From Paenibacillaceae bacterium (GTDB lineage Bacteria; Bacillota; Clostridia; Lachnospirales; Lachnospiraceae), in NCBI GenBank assembly GCA_015057705.1, contig SVDU01000006.1:1-64000 (forward strand): a stretch of DNA of 64,000 nt, given 5' to 3'. Made by a program: the position numbers and the translations under genes. This document shows positions 36,185 to 44,936 of the stretch, in pieces (the stretch's first letter is position 1; each line of letters begins with the position of its first letter). Below the pieces are notes generated by a model, which saw only the letters and a list, made by a program, of their open reading frames with translations, was not told the DNA's origin and made no database searches.

Positions 36185-36445
36185 CTATCCCAGCATGGTA
36201 TTAAATACATGTATGGTAAAATCACTAAGTGTCTTCATCATATTGCTGCCCATCATCAAAAGAATCAGTCCCACAACAAGTAACTTGGGCACAAAGGTAA
36301 TGGTCTGTTCATGTATCTGGGTCGCTGCCTGCAGTATTGATATCAGAATACCGATGATCATACTTACCACAAGAACCGGCCCTGACAGCTTAACGGCTGC
36401 ACCAAACATTTCGTACATCAGGCTGCTGATTGCTACATCTGTCAT
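36185..36445 (-). CDS. fliQ: Flagellar export gate protein FliQ
   Basis: An 86-residue protein with two membrane helices, the second containing the conserved ISILQAATQIHEQTITFVPK segment. I chose the ATG at 36445 behind AGGAGGG; the frame remains open for six more codons upstream into the end of fliP. Confidence 0.95.
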   Translation of the reverse strand: MTDVAISSLMYEMFGAAVKLSGPVLVVSMIIGILISILQAATQIHEQTITFVPKLLVVGLILLMMGSNMMKTLSDFTIHVFNTMLG

Positions 36446-36462
36446 AAAAATCCCTCCTGTCA

Positions 36463-37122
36463 TTAATGAAAGCTTTTAACAAGGTTTGTAAATAATAACT
36501 CCCAGCCATTCACTGTAACAAACAACAGCAGCTTAAATGGAAGTGAAATCATGGCGGGCGGAAGCATTACCATACCCATTGACATCAGTGTACTTGAAAC
36601 AACAATATCCACCAGCATAAATGGGAGGAAAATCATAAAACCAGCCGTGAACGCCCGTTTTAATTCTGATGTCATAAATGATGGAATGACAACAGTCATT
36701 GGTAAATCTTCAATGTTTTCCGCTTTTTCTGTATGGGATAAATCTACAAACAAATTCAGAGTACTTGTTTCAGTCTGTTTCAGCATAAAACGCTTCATGG
36801 GAACCTGAGCCCGTTTTAATGCCTCCGACTGGTTGATCTCTTCTTTTATGTAAGGCTGGTAAGCCTGGGTATTAATGTCTTTTATAACCGGATCCATGAT
36901 AAACAAAGTTAAGAATAGCGCAATGCCTACCAAAACAATATTAGGGGGCGTTTGCTGTACACCAAGTGCATTCCTTGTAAAAGATAGGATAATGATGATT
37001 CTGGTAAAAGAAGTCATCATAACCAAGATGGAAGGCAGCAGTGATATGATAGTCAGAATGAGGAAAAGTTCCAGGGTTGGCACCCTGCCTCCATTAATGT
37101 TAACTAAGGCATCTGTATTCAT
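36463..37122 (-). CDS. fliP: Flagellar export gate protein FliP
   Basis: A 219-residue polytopic membrane protein with the FliP signatures MMTSFTRIIIILSFTRNALG and DIVVSSTLMSMGMVMLPP. It forms the core of the export gate. Length is near the lower limit of the family and no extra cleavable signal peptide is evident. ATG follows GGAGGAG. Confidence 0.96.
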   Translation of the reverse strand: MNTDALVNINGGRVPTLELFLILTIISLLPSILVMMTSFTRIIIILSFTRNALGVQQTPPNIVLVGIALFLTLFIMDPVIKDINTQAYQPYIKEEINQSEALKRAQVPMKRFMLKQTETSTLNLFVDLSHTEKAENIEDLPMTVVIPSFMTSELKRAFTAGFMIFLPFMLVDIVVSSTLMSMGMVMLPPAMISLPFKLLLFVTVNGWELLFTNLVKSFH

Positions 37123-37132
37123 TCTGCTCCTC

Positions 37133-37489
37133 CTACAAGTCTTTCCGGTTTTTATCCGTATATTTTTTCAGAATGCTGATAAAATCAGGGTACCCGCTTC
37201 CTGTTTGAGGATTCTGGATATCCATGCTTTGTTGAATATCCTCCTCCGTCAGTTCTGCCAGAATGTTAATCTGTGAAGAAGCGATACCAATGAGAAAATA
37301 ATGACTGCCTGCGCGAACAACCGCAATCGCCTTATCCTGCCCAAGGGAAAGCCTGTCTAACATCTGCATATAATTTCCCCCGCGTTTTAATCCCATCCCT
37401 TTTCCAATACTTTTGGTAAAAATATAGCTTAAGTACAGTATGAGAATGGTGATAATAAGAACTGATAACAGACTGATCACACTGTTCAT
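37133..37489 (-). CDS. fliO: Flagellar biosynthesis protein FliO/FliZ
   Basis: A 118-residue protein with one N-terminal membrane helix (about 4-24) and a small cytoplasmic domain with the FliO motif MLDRLSLGQDKAIAVVRAG and HYFLIGIAS. FliO helps FliP assemble. The sequence is poorly conserved as usual; its place between fliY and fliP supports the call. Confidence 0.88.
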   Translation of the reverse strand: MNSVISLLSVLIITILILYLSYIFTKSIGKGMGLKRGGNYMQMLDRLSLGQDKAIAVVRAGSHYFLIGIASSQINILAELTEEDIQQSMDIQNPQTGSGYPDFISILKKYTDKNRKDL

Positions 37490-37506
37490 CTACAGGCACT
37501 TCCTCT

Positions 37507-38889
37507 CTATTCAACGTTCTTTTTGATAATCTCCGTAATACGGATACCAAAATTGTCATCAACGACTACTACATCGCCCTTGGCAATACATCTTCCATTT
37601 ACGTACAGATCTACCTGCTCTCCTGCAAGTTTGTCTAAAATAACAAGAGATCCTTTTGTAAATTCAAGTATATCTTTTACCAGCTTTCTGGTTCTTCCGA
37701 TTTCTACGGATACCTCCAACGGTACTCCCATGATCAGCTCACGGTTTTCCTCCTGCTCTTCATAGCTTACCGGCCCTTCTGTAAGGTTATTCTGGGGAAC
37801 CGGCTTTACATTGATGGTTTTCGGCTCCGGAGCCTCTTTTTTGGGGGCGTTCATCTGTGAATTCTGCATCTGCAGTATCATCTGCTGCATCTGGTTGATC
37901 ATCTGCTGCTGCATCTGCATCTGATTCATCATCTGCTGCACGGCAGAATTATCAATCCCTGCTGGCTGGCTTACCATTGCCGGCGTGGAAACTGCAGGTT
38001 GAGGAGTTTGTGCTGGTGTCGGAACTGGAACTGGAGCTGGTGTCGGAGCTGGCGCTGCCACTGGTTCTGAAGCCTTTCCGCCATTTAACAGCATCTCTAT
38101 TTCCTCCTGAGACAGGATACCACCTGAAGATTCCTGTTTCGGAGGTTCCTGTGGCTGTGGCTGTGGTTCTGGAGCTGAACTGCCTGAAAGAAGTTTTTCA
38201 ATTTCTTCCTGGGATAAAATGCCGCCAGATGTAGCCGGAGCGGAAGCAGGTTGTGAAACAGGTTCGGGGACCGGCTCTTCTTCCGGTTCACTGCCTTCCT
38301 GGGGAAAGAATCCTGCCACCAGTTCTTTTGCAAGTGCAGGTGGCATTACATTAATAAATTCACTGGCCATCTGATCTGCTATCTTCAAATTAAAACCAAC
38401 TACAACCATTAAATCTTCATTGTGATAATATTTTTCTTTAAAATCTCCCACATCTTCAATTTCAAAAGAAGTTGGTGTTGAAATATTAACTGCTTTGCTT
38501 AAAAACTCGCTGAGAGCAGTCGCTGACGCCCCCATCATCTGATTCATTACTTCACAGATTGCGCTGATATTTAATTCATTTAATTCAAAATTCTCTTCCG
38601 GGGTTTCCGTTCCCATCAGCATATCTACGATGACCTTAACATCATGCTTTTTCAGGAGCATAATATTGCTTCCGCTAAGACCTGCAATATAAGTAATCTC
38701 CACCCCCACTGCCGGTTCCAGGTTTGATATTTCAAACTCACTTTTTGTCAGTACCTTTACTACAGGTGTGGTGATATCAACTCTGGCATTGAGCATGGTA
38801 GATACTGCAGTGGCTGAGGCTCCCAGGCTTATGTTTAGTATTTCACCTATGGCATCAATCTCAAATGCGCTAAAATTCTTCGAATCCAT
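37507..38889 (-). CDS. fliY: Flagellar switch protein FliY (CheC-FliN fusion)
   Basis: A 460-residue switch protein. The N-terminal CheC-like part has two phosphatase motifs with Glu16/Asn19 and Glu113/Asn116, so it should hydrolyse CheY-P. The C-terminal FliN/SpoA domain spans about 385-458. The linker (about 200-370) is unusual: GGILSQEEIEKLL at 222-234 and GGILSQEEIEMLL at 256-268 copy the N-terminal CheY-binding helix of FliM (LSQSQIDALL), and a Met/Gln-rich stretch follows at 318-346. Bacillus FliY carries a single such motif at its N-terminus. It lies between flgC and fliO. Confidence 0.95.
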   Translation of the reverse strand: MDSKNFSAFEIDAIGEILNISLGASATAVSTMLNARVDITTPVVKVLTKSEFEISNLEPAVGVEITYIAGLSGSNIMLLKKHDVKVIVDMLMGTETPEENFELNELNISAICEVMNQMMGASATALSEFLSKAVNISTPTSFEIEDVGDFKEKYYHNEDLMVVVGFNLKIADQMASEFINVMPPALAKELVAGFFPQEGSEPEEEPVPEPVSQPASAPATSGGILSQEEIEKLLSGSSAPEPQPQPQEPPKQESSGGILSQEEIEMLLNGGKASEPVAAPAPTPAPVPVPTPAQTPQPAVSTPAMVSQPAGIDNSAVQQMMNQMQMQQQMINQMQQMILQMQNSQMNAPKKEAPEPKTINVKPVPQNNLTEGPVSYEEQEENRELIMGVPLEVSVEIGRTRKLVKDILEFTKGSLVILDKLAGEQVDLYVNGRCIAKGDVVVVDDNFGIRITEIIKKNVE

Positions 38890-38939
38890 ACAACTTTTCT
38901 CCCTTTATACTCATTTAGCCCTCTATGCCATATTTTACC

Positions 38940-39386
38940 TTATTTACCGATCTCCAATGCCTTGGAAGCCATCATTTTTATGGCATTAAATGCGGTTATA
39001 TTGGCTTCATAGGACCGGGTTGCAGACATGCTGTCCACTGTTTCCTTTATCAGATCCACATTTGGCATCTGTACATAGCCGTTCTCATCTGCATCCGGAT
39101 GTTCCGGGTCGTAAACGGATTTTAAAGGGCTGGTATCTTCCACTACCTGTGATACCTTTACTCCCCCCGCGCTCTGCTGGCGGCTCTTACCTGCTGCATT
39201 CATTAAGGTTTTACGGAAATTGCTTTCAGTCTGTGCTTCAAGAACCACCATTCTTCTGCGGTATGGGCCACCGGTAGCCGTTCTGGTGGTATCGATATTC
39301 GCGATATTTTGTGATGAAATATCAAGTCTGAGACGCTGTGCGGTCATAGCAGACGCACTGATATTCATCGAACTTAAAAACGACAT
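38940..39386 (-). CDS. flgC: Flagellar rod protein FlgC, displaced
   Basis: A 148-residue proximal rod protein with SSQNIANIDTTRT at the N-terminus, PDADENGYVQMPNVDLIKE typical of FlgC, and a C-terminal AFNAIKMMASKALEIGK helix. Normally flgC stands between flgB and fliE; here those two are adjacent and flgC is about 13 kb downstream, between cheY and fliY. The start lies after GAGGAGGG and looks fully functional. Confidence 0.95.
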   Translation of the reverse strand: MSFLSSMNISASAMTAQRLRLDISSQNIANIDTTRTATGGPYRRRMVVLEAQTESNFRKTLMNAAGKSRQQSAGGVKVSQVVEDTSPLKSVYDPEHPDADENGYVQMPNVDLIKETVDSMSATRSYEANITAFNAIKMMASKALEIGK

Positions 39387-39410
39387 TTGTACCCTCCTCA
39401 GTGAATCAGC

Positions 39411-39770
39411 TTAGCCGATAATTCCAGTAACTGTCTTTAAAATTCTGTCCGGTTTAAATGGCTTAACAATAAAGTCTTTTGCTCCTGATTTAATCGCTTC
39501 AATAACCATGCTTTCCTGTCCCATCGCTGAGCACATAACAACTACTGCATTGGGATCTTTTGCTTTAATCGCCTTTAATGCTTCCAGTCCATCCATATTG
39601 GGCATGGTAATGTCCATGATGATAAGATCAGGACTTATTTCTGTAAACATCTGTACAGCCTGAGCGCCGTCAGCTGCTTCATACAAATCGGTATATCCGT
39701 TCTTTGTCAGAGTGTCCTTAATCATCATTCTCATAAATGCTGCATCATCTACTAATAATATTTTTGCCAT
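39411..39770 (-). CDS. cheY: Chemotaxis response regulator CheY
   Basis: A 119-residue receiver with Asp8-Asp9, phosphoacceptor Asp53, Ser81 and Lys103. Its position between fliM and fliY, the proteins that bind and dephosphorylate it, marks it as the motor CheY. ATG follows AAAGGAG. Confidence 0.96.
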   Translation of the reverse strand: MAKILLVDDAAFMRMMIKDTLTKNGYTDLYEAADGAQAVQMFTEISPDLIIMDITMPNMDGLEALKAIKAKDPNAVVVMCSAMGQESMVIEAIKSGAKDFIVKPFKPDRILKTVTGIIG

Positions 39771-39818
39771 TTTCTACATCTCCTTTATTATCCTATAATT
39801 CTTTATGTAATCCCTGAC

Positions 39819-40859
39819 TCAGCTTTCACTGGTCTGGTAATTTCCATTTTCAGCCTGATCATCAATATTTATAGCCATTTCATCAATTTTAACAGCTACG
39901 TTCCGCTTATGAACACCCAGCTGACCTTTAAACCATGGCTGACCTTCAATATAAAGCTTGACATCAGAATCTTTTGGCGTATTTAAGTTGATTACATCTC
40001 CAACATGCAGGTTATAAACATCATCAAGCGAAATTGAGGTATCGCCTAACTGTGCTCTGACAAGCATATCTGAAGATTTAATACTCTGCATAATCTCTCT
40101 CTTATTATCCTGGCTATTCGCCTCTTCACCCATGGCACTGTGCTTACGCTTGTCCATAATATCAAAAATGTTCATGAGAAGCGATCCTGGAATGCAGACA
40201 TTCAGCCTTCCTGAACACTCTTTCATATCTACATCTATAACTACAATAACAATGGTCTCATCCACACCAATTTCCTGAAACATACTTGGATTTTCTTCCA
40301 GCCTTGTCAATTCGAACTTCAAATTGATATAACTGGACCAGGAGTCCTTTAAAGCACCGATTATATATTGAATCACTCTGTGATACAAAGCCATTTCAAT
40401 TTCCGTATATGTATAGGATTCGTCTACTTTAACATCAGTTCCCACGCCTCCCAGCATACGGTCAATTAAATTGAGCATCAGCGTCATACTTGCATTAATA
40501 AGAAGAGGAGGGTTTTTACTGTTGTTGGGCAGAGTTACATTAACTACAGTAAGAATATCATTATCACTAAGCGCGTTGCCAAACTCATAATACCTTTGTT
40601 CCTCAACTGTAACCACGGACAATTCGCTGGAGGTCCGAAATATACTGCTAATCTGGGAGCCTGCTATTCTGGAATAATTATCGAATATACTCTTTAAAAT
40701 TTTCAGTCTGTCCTTGGTAAATTTCTTCGGACTATAAAAATCATATTTCCGGTATTTTACTTCATTTTCCTTTTTCTCAATCTCATCAATAGGCTCATCA
40801 GTTCCACTTAAGGAATTGAGAAGCGCATCAATCTGACTTTGGGATAATACTTCAGCCAT
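39819..40859 (-). CDS. fliM: Flagellar switch protein FliM
   Basis: A 346-residue switch protein. The N-terminal CheY-P docking helix LSQSQIDALLN is at residues 5-15, followed by a CheC-like middle domain and a C-terminal SpoA domain. The ATG at 40859 lies behind GGGAG; a GTG nine bases upstream is part of that site region. The gene follows motB directly; fliL, which often stands between them, is not present. Confidence 0.96.
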   Translation of the reverse strand: MAEVLSQSQIDALLNSLSGTDEPIDEIEKKENEVKYRKYDFYSPKKFTKDRLKILKSIFDNYSRIAGSQISSIFRTSSELSVVTVEEQRYYEFGNALSDNDILTVVNVTLPNNSKNPPLLINASMTLMLNLIDRMLGGVGTDVKVDESYTYTEIEMALYHRVIQYIIGALKDSWSSYINLKFELTRLEENPSMFQEIGVDETIVIVVIDVDMKECSGRLNVCIPGSLLMNIFDIMDKRKHSAMGEEANSQDNKREIMQSIKSSDMLVRAQLGDTSISLDDVYNLHVGDVINLNTPKDSDVKLYIEGQPWFKGQLGVHKRNVAVKIDEMAINIDDQAENGNYQTSES

Positions 40860-40881
40860 TTGTTTCACTCCCGCTTTTTAT

Positions 40882-41667
40882 TTAATTGCCCGCTTTGTTC
40901 TGAATATTGTGATATACCTGGTTGTAATACTCTTCCAGGGATTTTTCAACCGTATCATTTTTAGTTATCAAAATCTCAACACGGCGGTTTTTTGCACGTC
41001 CATCTTCGGTATCAAACGGTGCGATAGGGCGAAACTGTCCAAAACTCATCCCTACCAGTTTTTCCGGCGAAACAGCGTTCTGGCTCTGCAGAAAGATAAT
41101 AACCTCTGCGGAACGCTGCGCAGACAACATACGGTCATTACGAATGTTATTGGCTCTCTCCGGGTTTCCCTGAGAGGTATGTCCCAATACCTGAACTTCC
41201 TTAATATTGTCATTGGCCTGTGCCATTGCAGCTGCAAACTCACTAAGGACATCTTTGCCTTCCTGTCTGAGAACAGAGCTGTCTCCATCAAAAAATACTT
41301 TATCACGAAATGAGATAAATGTGAAGCCGTCTCCACGTGTAATTTCGACAGAATCCTGCATATTCCGATCATCAACCACTTTTTTCAGCATCAGATACAA
41401 TTCATCAAAATCTGTACTTTCTCCGCCTTCAGCAGGAGGATTCCCTTTTAATTCCCCCTCACCATCTTTCGCATTGGCATCCAATACAATCTGATCTGAT
41501 GATTGAGCAGCACTCGGATTAAAACTCTGAACCAGAATCTTCCATTTTGTCTGGTCAACGGAGGACATTGAATACAGAAGAACAAAAAAGCACAGCAATA
41601 ATGTAACCATGTCTCCATATGTATCCATCCAGCTTCCAAGCTCTTCCGGCTTTTTATTTCTCTTCAT
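40882..41667 (-). CDS. motB: Motor stator protein MotB
   Basis: A 261-residue stator protein with one membrane helix holding the ion-binding aspartate in WMDTYGDMVTLLLCFFVLL, and a C-terminal OmpA-like peptidoglycan-binding domain with LGHTSQGNPERANNIRNDRM and NRRVEILI. The ATG at 41667 lies six bases after AGGTGG. It follows motA by 53 bases. Confidence 0.96.
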   Translation of the reverse strand: MKRNKKPEELGSWMDTYGDMVTLLLCFFVLLYSMSSVDQTKWKILVQSFNPSAAQSSDQIVLDANAKDGEGELKGNPPAEGGESTDFDELYLMLKKVVDDRNMQDSVEITRGDGFTFISFRDKVFFDGDSSVLRQEGKDVLSEFAAAMAQANDNIKEVQVLGHTSQGNPERANNIRNDRMLSAQRSAEVIIFLQSQNAVSPEKLVGMSFGQFRPIAPFDTEDGRAKNRRVEILITKNDTVEKSLEEYYNQVYHNIQNKAGN

Positions 41668-41720
41668 CACCAACCACCTGTTTCCCTGTTAGAATAAATG
41701 CTGTAAGTTTTACTGGCTTA

Positions 41721-42530
41721 TTACGAAGCCGCATCACTGCCTGCACTGCCCGACCTCTTCTTTAAGATCTTATTTTGCTGAGCCTGTGAAAGATAAGACA
41801 AAAGTTTTTCCTCAAGGTATTTCGGATTATCTCCAGCCTGAATTGACAAAACACCTTCTATGATAATCTGCTTGTACAATAACTCCTCATCATTTCTAAG
41901 ACGAAGTTTTTTTGCCATTGGAACAAATACCAGATTTGATAATACACTGCCATAGAAGGTCGTAATCAGAGCAACAGACATATCTTCTCCCAGACTGCTG
42001 GCTCCGCCACCGTCCATATTCATACTTTTCAGCATATTTACCAATCCAACCAAAGTACCAATCATACCGAATGCAGGTGCCAGTGAGCTTCCTTTTTCAT
42101 ACACGCTGACGTCCTGATCATGTCGCTCTGACATGGCTGAAACTTCGCTTTCCAGCATCTCTCTTATTTTTTCTGCGTCCATCGCATCTACAATCAGCAT
42201 AATACTCTGTTTCAAGAATGGATCCTTAATGGCGTTAGCCTGTTCTTCCAAAACCAGTAATCCTTTTTTTCTGGCTGTCTTAGCCATGTCTACCATAGTA
42301 TCAATTACTTTTTCAGCATCGTATCTCTTGGGGTTGAGCATGATTGCAAAGTGCTTTGGTACCTGCGCCAACGTTTTAAACGGAAAGCTTGCCACCAGGG
42401 CTGCAATTGTGCCCCCAATTACAATAAGCACACTGGGCATATCAATGAAATTACCCAGCTTAGCCATACCTATTCCATTTACAATCAGAGCAAAACCAAC
42501 TACCCAGCCTATAATCAACGATATGTCCAT
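41721..42530 (-). CDS. motA: Motor stator protein MotA
   Basis: A 269-residue protein with four membrane segments and a cytoplasmic loop; the last two segments contain the family motif APAFGMIGTLVGLVNML and an ALITTFYGSVLSNLVFVP segment. With MotB it forms the ion-driven stator. GGAGG lies nine bases before the ATG. Confidence 0.96.
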   Translation of the reverse strand: MDISLIIGWVVGFALIVNGIGMAKLGNFIDMPSVLIVIGGTIAALVASFPFKTLAQVPKHFAIMLNPKRYDAEKVIDTMVDMAKTARKKGLLVLEEQANAIKDPFLKQSIMLIVDAMDAEKIREMLESEVSAMSERHDQDVSVYEKGSSLAPAFGMIGTLVGLVNMLKSMNMDGGGASSLGEDMSVALITTFYGSVLSNLVFVPMAKKLRLRNDEELLYKQIIIEGVLSIQAGDNPKYLEEKLLSYLSQAQQNKILKKRSGSAGSDAAS

Positions 42531-42563
42531 GAATAACCTCCAACTGTCCAGGCATCTCCCGGA

Positions 42564-42767
42564 TTAATCTTTCATATTCTTCCCGCGTGCATAGATTCGG
42601 GCATTGTAATCAATTGCCCTGTCTATAATTTCTTCAACACTTTCCTTCACCACATAATGCTTTCCACTTACCAGGATAACATTGGATTCCGGTATTGATT
42701 CCACCCGCTCAATCTGTGCGCAGTTTATTATGAATTCTTCATCATTCAGTCTTGTAAGACGAATCAT
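42564..42767 (-). CDS. flbD: FlbD family protein
   Basis: A 67-residue protein with the FlbD signature MIRLTRLNDEEFIINCAQIE and a central GKHYVVKES. It is found next to flgE and motA in many Firmicutes and probably helps in hook or motor assembly; it is distinct from the Caulobacter regulator of the same name. Ribosome site is GGAGAGG. Confidence 0.9.
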   Translation of the reverse strand: MIRLTRLNDEEFIINCAQIERVESIPESNVILVSGKHYVVKESVEEIIDRAIDYNARIYARGKNMKD

Positions 42768-42786
42768 ATATTACCTCTCCTTAAGC

Positions 42787-42815
42787 CCGGAGAGGCGGAT
42801 TTAATGCCTCCCCGG
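42787..42815 (-). terminator. Hairpin between flgE and flbD
   Basis: On the minus-strand RNA CCGGGGAGGC (42815-42806) pairs with GCCTCTCCGG (42796-42787) over 10 positions including one G-U pair, with a 9-base loop. No T-run follows, so it could be an RNA-stability element that sets the high level of hook protein mRNA relative to downstream genes. Confidence 0.4.
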
Positions 42816-42831
42816 ATTAGTGTGGATCCAA

Positions 42832-44430
42832 TTACCGTTTCATATTAACTAATTCTTCCAGCATCTGATCAGTTACAGTGATGATTTTGGAGTTAGCCTG
42901 GAAACCTCTCTGTGTGGTAATCATGTCTGTCATTTCTGTGGCGAGGTCAACTTTGGCCATTTCCAGGAAATTACTCTTTATACTGACATTCGCACTACCA
43001 CCTTCAAAGACACTTACATTACCGGCACTTGCACCGACGGTATAATAGTATCCTGAATTTTTTTCCAGACCACCTATATTCTGAACACTTCCCAGCGCAA
43101 TTTTACCGATTGTAACTGTATCAGAATTTGAGGTCACACCAACAATTGTCCCATCTTCCTGAATTTTATATGTTGAGAATTCAGCCAAAGAATCTTCTGT
43201 GGAAGTACCACTGTTACCTGAGTTTCCTGTTGATGCAGCTGTTTTCTGAGCAGAGTCCAAATTACCTTGTGCTGTTTTTATTCCATTTTTTGCACCCTCA
43301 AAAAGTGTCTCTTCTGTGCTAGCTTTAAGTTTGGCTGCATCTTTTAAGCCTTCCAAGGAACCGTCTTCCAGTATACTTAAGTTGGATTTTACATCTTTAA
43401 ATGCTTTTTCTGATGCTTTTAAATTGCTTACGTAGGTTGCATAATTCGCATCAGTATCAGGTGTGTCACGAACTAATTTTAAATCAGCAAGGTATTTTGT
43501 ATAATAATCTTGCGGATCCGTAACTTTTTTCAACTCATCTGGGGCTCTTAAAGTTGCTTTATCCTGGATTAATTTATACTCTGCATCTTCATAAGCATCC
43601 AACTTGTCATAATACGCTTTTCTCAAAGCATTTCCCGGATCAGTCGTTGCATTTTTCCAAGTAGAGTAAGCAGTTTCTGAATCAGATTTTAGAATTGCTA
43701 AATCTTCTTCTTTTTTCTTAATTCCAAGCGAATCATATTTAGACTGATAATTACTCTGTGCCAGCACATAAGCCTGTCTTGCGGACGTTAAGCTTGTATA
43801 CTGAGTATTATATATATCCCAAGCTTTGTTTAAAGCTGCTTTCGCGGAATCTACTGCTTTTGTATTATCCTCTCCCTTTAACTTGGTCAGTACAGATTGA
43901 TTTGGAAGCTTTAATGGAACCAATGATCCCTTAGCAAATGTCTTAGTGTCCTGATTAAAATCAAATCCATACACATAACTACCACTATCATCCGTTAAGT
44001 AGCCATGAGGATCCACCTTAAACTTACCAACTCTTGACAGATACAAACCGCTAGATTTAACTGCATCCTCTCCCTCTAATGGTACAGATCCACCATTTAC
44101 CATCGGACCGACAAGAAAGAATCCGGTTCCCTGAATCATACAATCCAGACCGCTTGCAGATGGTGCCATACTTCCTGTGGAAAAATCATAAGTAATTGAA
44201 CCTGTGGTTACACCATATCCTATCTGATTTGCATTTACCGCACCAATTCCTCCAGTTGCCGTATTTCCACCAGAACCAGAACTGGTATTTTGATACATGG
44301 CATCTTTAAAAGACATACTTCCTGCCTTATACCCCCAAGTATTTACGTTTGCTATATTATTACCAATAACATCCATCTTTGACTGATGTGCCCTAAGCCC
44401 TGCAACACCAGCGAACATTGATCTGACCAT
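42832..44430 (-). CDS. flgE: Hook protein FlgE with a large helical insertion
   Basis: A 532-residue hook protein. The N-terminus MVRSMFAGVAGLRAHQSKMD and NNIANVNTWGYK and the C-terminus with DMITTQRGFQANSKIITVTD are conserved. Between about residue 186 and 398 lies a Lys/Ala/Asp/Tyr-rich segment with strong helical and coiled-coil character, unlike the beta domains D1/D2 of usual hook proteins; it is followed by a Gly/Ser/Thr linker and a return to beta sequence. The ATG at 44430 behind AAAGGA is preferred to a start 15 codons upstream. It follows a TIGR02530 gene. Confidence 0.95.
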   Translation of the reverse strand: MVRSMFAGVAGLRAHQSKMDVIGNNIANVNTWGYKAGSMSFKDAMYQNTSSGSGGNTATGGIGAVNANQIGYGVTTGSITYDFSTGSMAPSASGLDCMIQGTGFFLVGPMVNGGSVPLEGEDAVKSSGLYLSRVGKFKVDPHGYLTDDSGSYVYGFDFNQDTKTFAKGSLVPLKLPNQSVLTKLKGEDNTKAVDSAKAALNKAWDIYNTQYTSLTSARQAYVLAQSNYQSKYDSLGIKKKEEDLAILKSDSETAYSTWKNATTDPGNALRKAYYDKLDAYEDAEYKLIQDKATLRAPDELKKVTDPQDYYTKYLADLKLVRDTPDTDANYATYVSNLKASEKAFKDVKSNLSILEDGSLEGLKDAAKLKASTEETLFEGAKNGIKTAQGNLDSAQKTAASTGNSGNSGTSTEDSLAEFSTYKIQEDGTIVGVTSNSDTVTIGKIALGSVQNIGGLEKNSGYYYTVGASAGNVSVFEGGSANVSIKSNFLEMAKVDLATEMTDMITTQRGFQANSKIITVTDQMLEELVNMKR

Positions 44431-44511
44431 GTTTTTTATCCTTTCTCTTCTGAAACTGCCGCAGCTCCACGTCAATCAGACATGTAGGCTAAGCCCCCAT
44501 AAATGGTCCGG

Positions 44512-44883
44512 CTATAATAAAACGGCACTGTCAATGTTGGTAAATATATTCTCTTTCATTTCGTTTTGTGACATTGTTGTTACCACTGTGTTATTAGGGA
44601 CATTGACGATAAATGCTCCCCGCTGGCTAATTATCACAACATCTTTTGCTCCTTTTAAACGGGCTTTTTCTACTGCGGATTGTAAATCATCTAAAAAGGA
44701 TGGTGTCATTTCAATTCCTCGTTGATTTACCCGTTCAGTCGCATGTTTGGAAAAGCGAAGCTTATCCGCACCAATCTGGCTGTTAAGAACATCACTGAAA
44801 CTGCCTGCGCATTCCGATACGGCTGTCGCACTCCGAAGTTTCAGCTGCCGGACGTCTTCATATTGGTTTATTTTTCCTATCAT
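44512..44883 (-). CDS. Flagellar operon protein, TIGR02530 family
   Basis: A 123-residue protein of the family often found between flgD and flgE in Firmicutes. It contains FSKHATERVNQRGIEMT and GAFIVNVPNNTVVTTM, both typical. Its function is unknown; the location suggests a role in hook building. Confidence 0.85.
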   Translation of the reverse strand: MIGKINQYEDVRQLKLRSATAVSECAGSFSDVLNSQIGADKLRFSKHATERVNQRGIEMTPSFLDDLQSAVEKARLKGAKDVVIISQRGAFIVNVPNNTVVTTMSQNEMKENIFTNIDSAVLL

Positions 44884-44936
44884 CTTTAATCACCAACCGT
44901 TTTAACTGGCCATTACCTCTCAGCCATTTCATTCAA

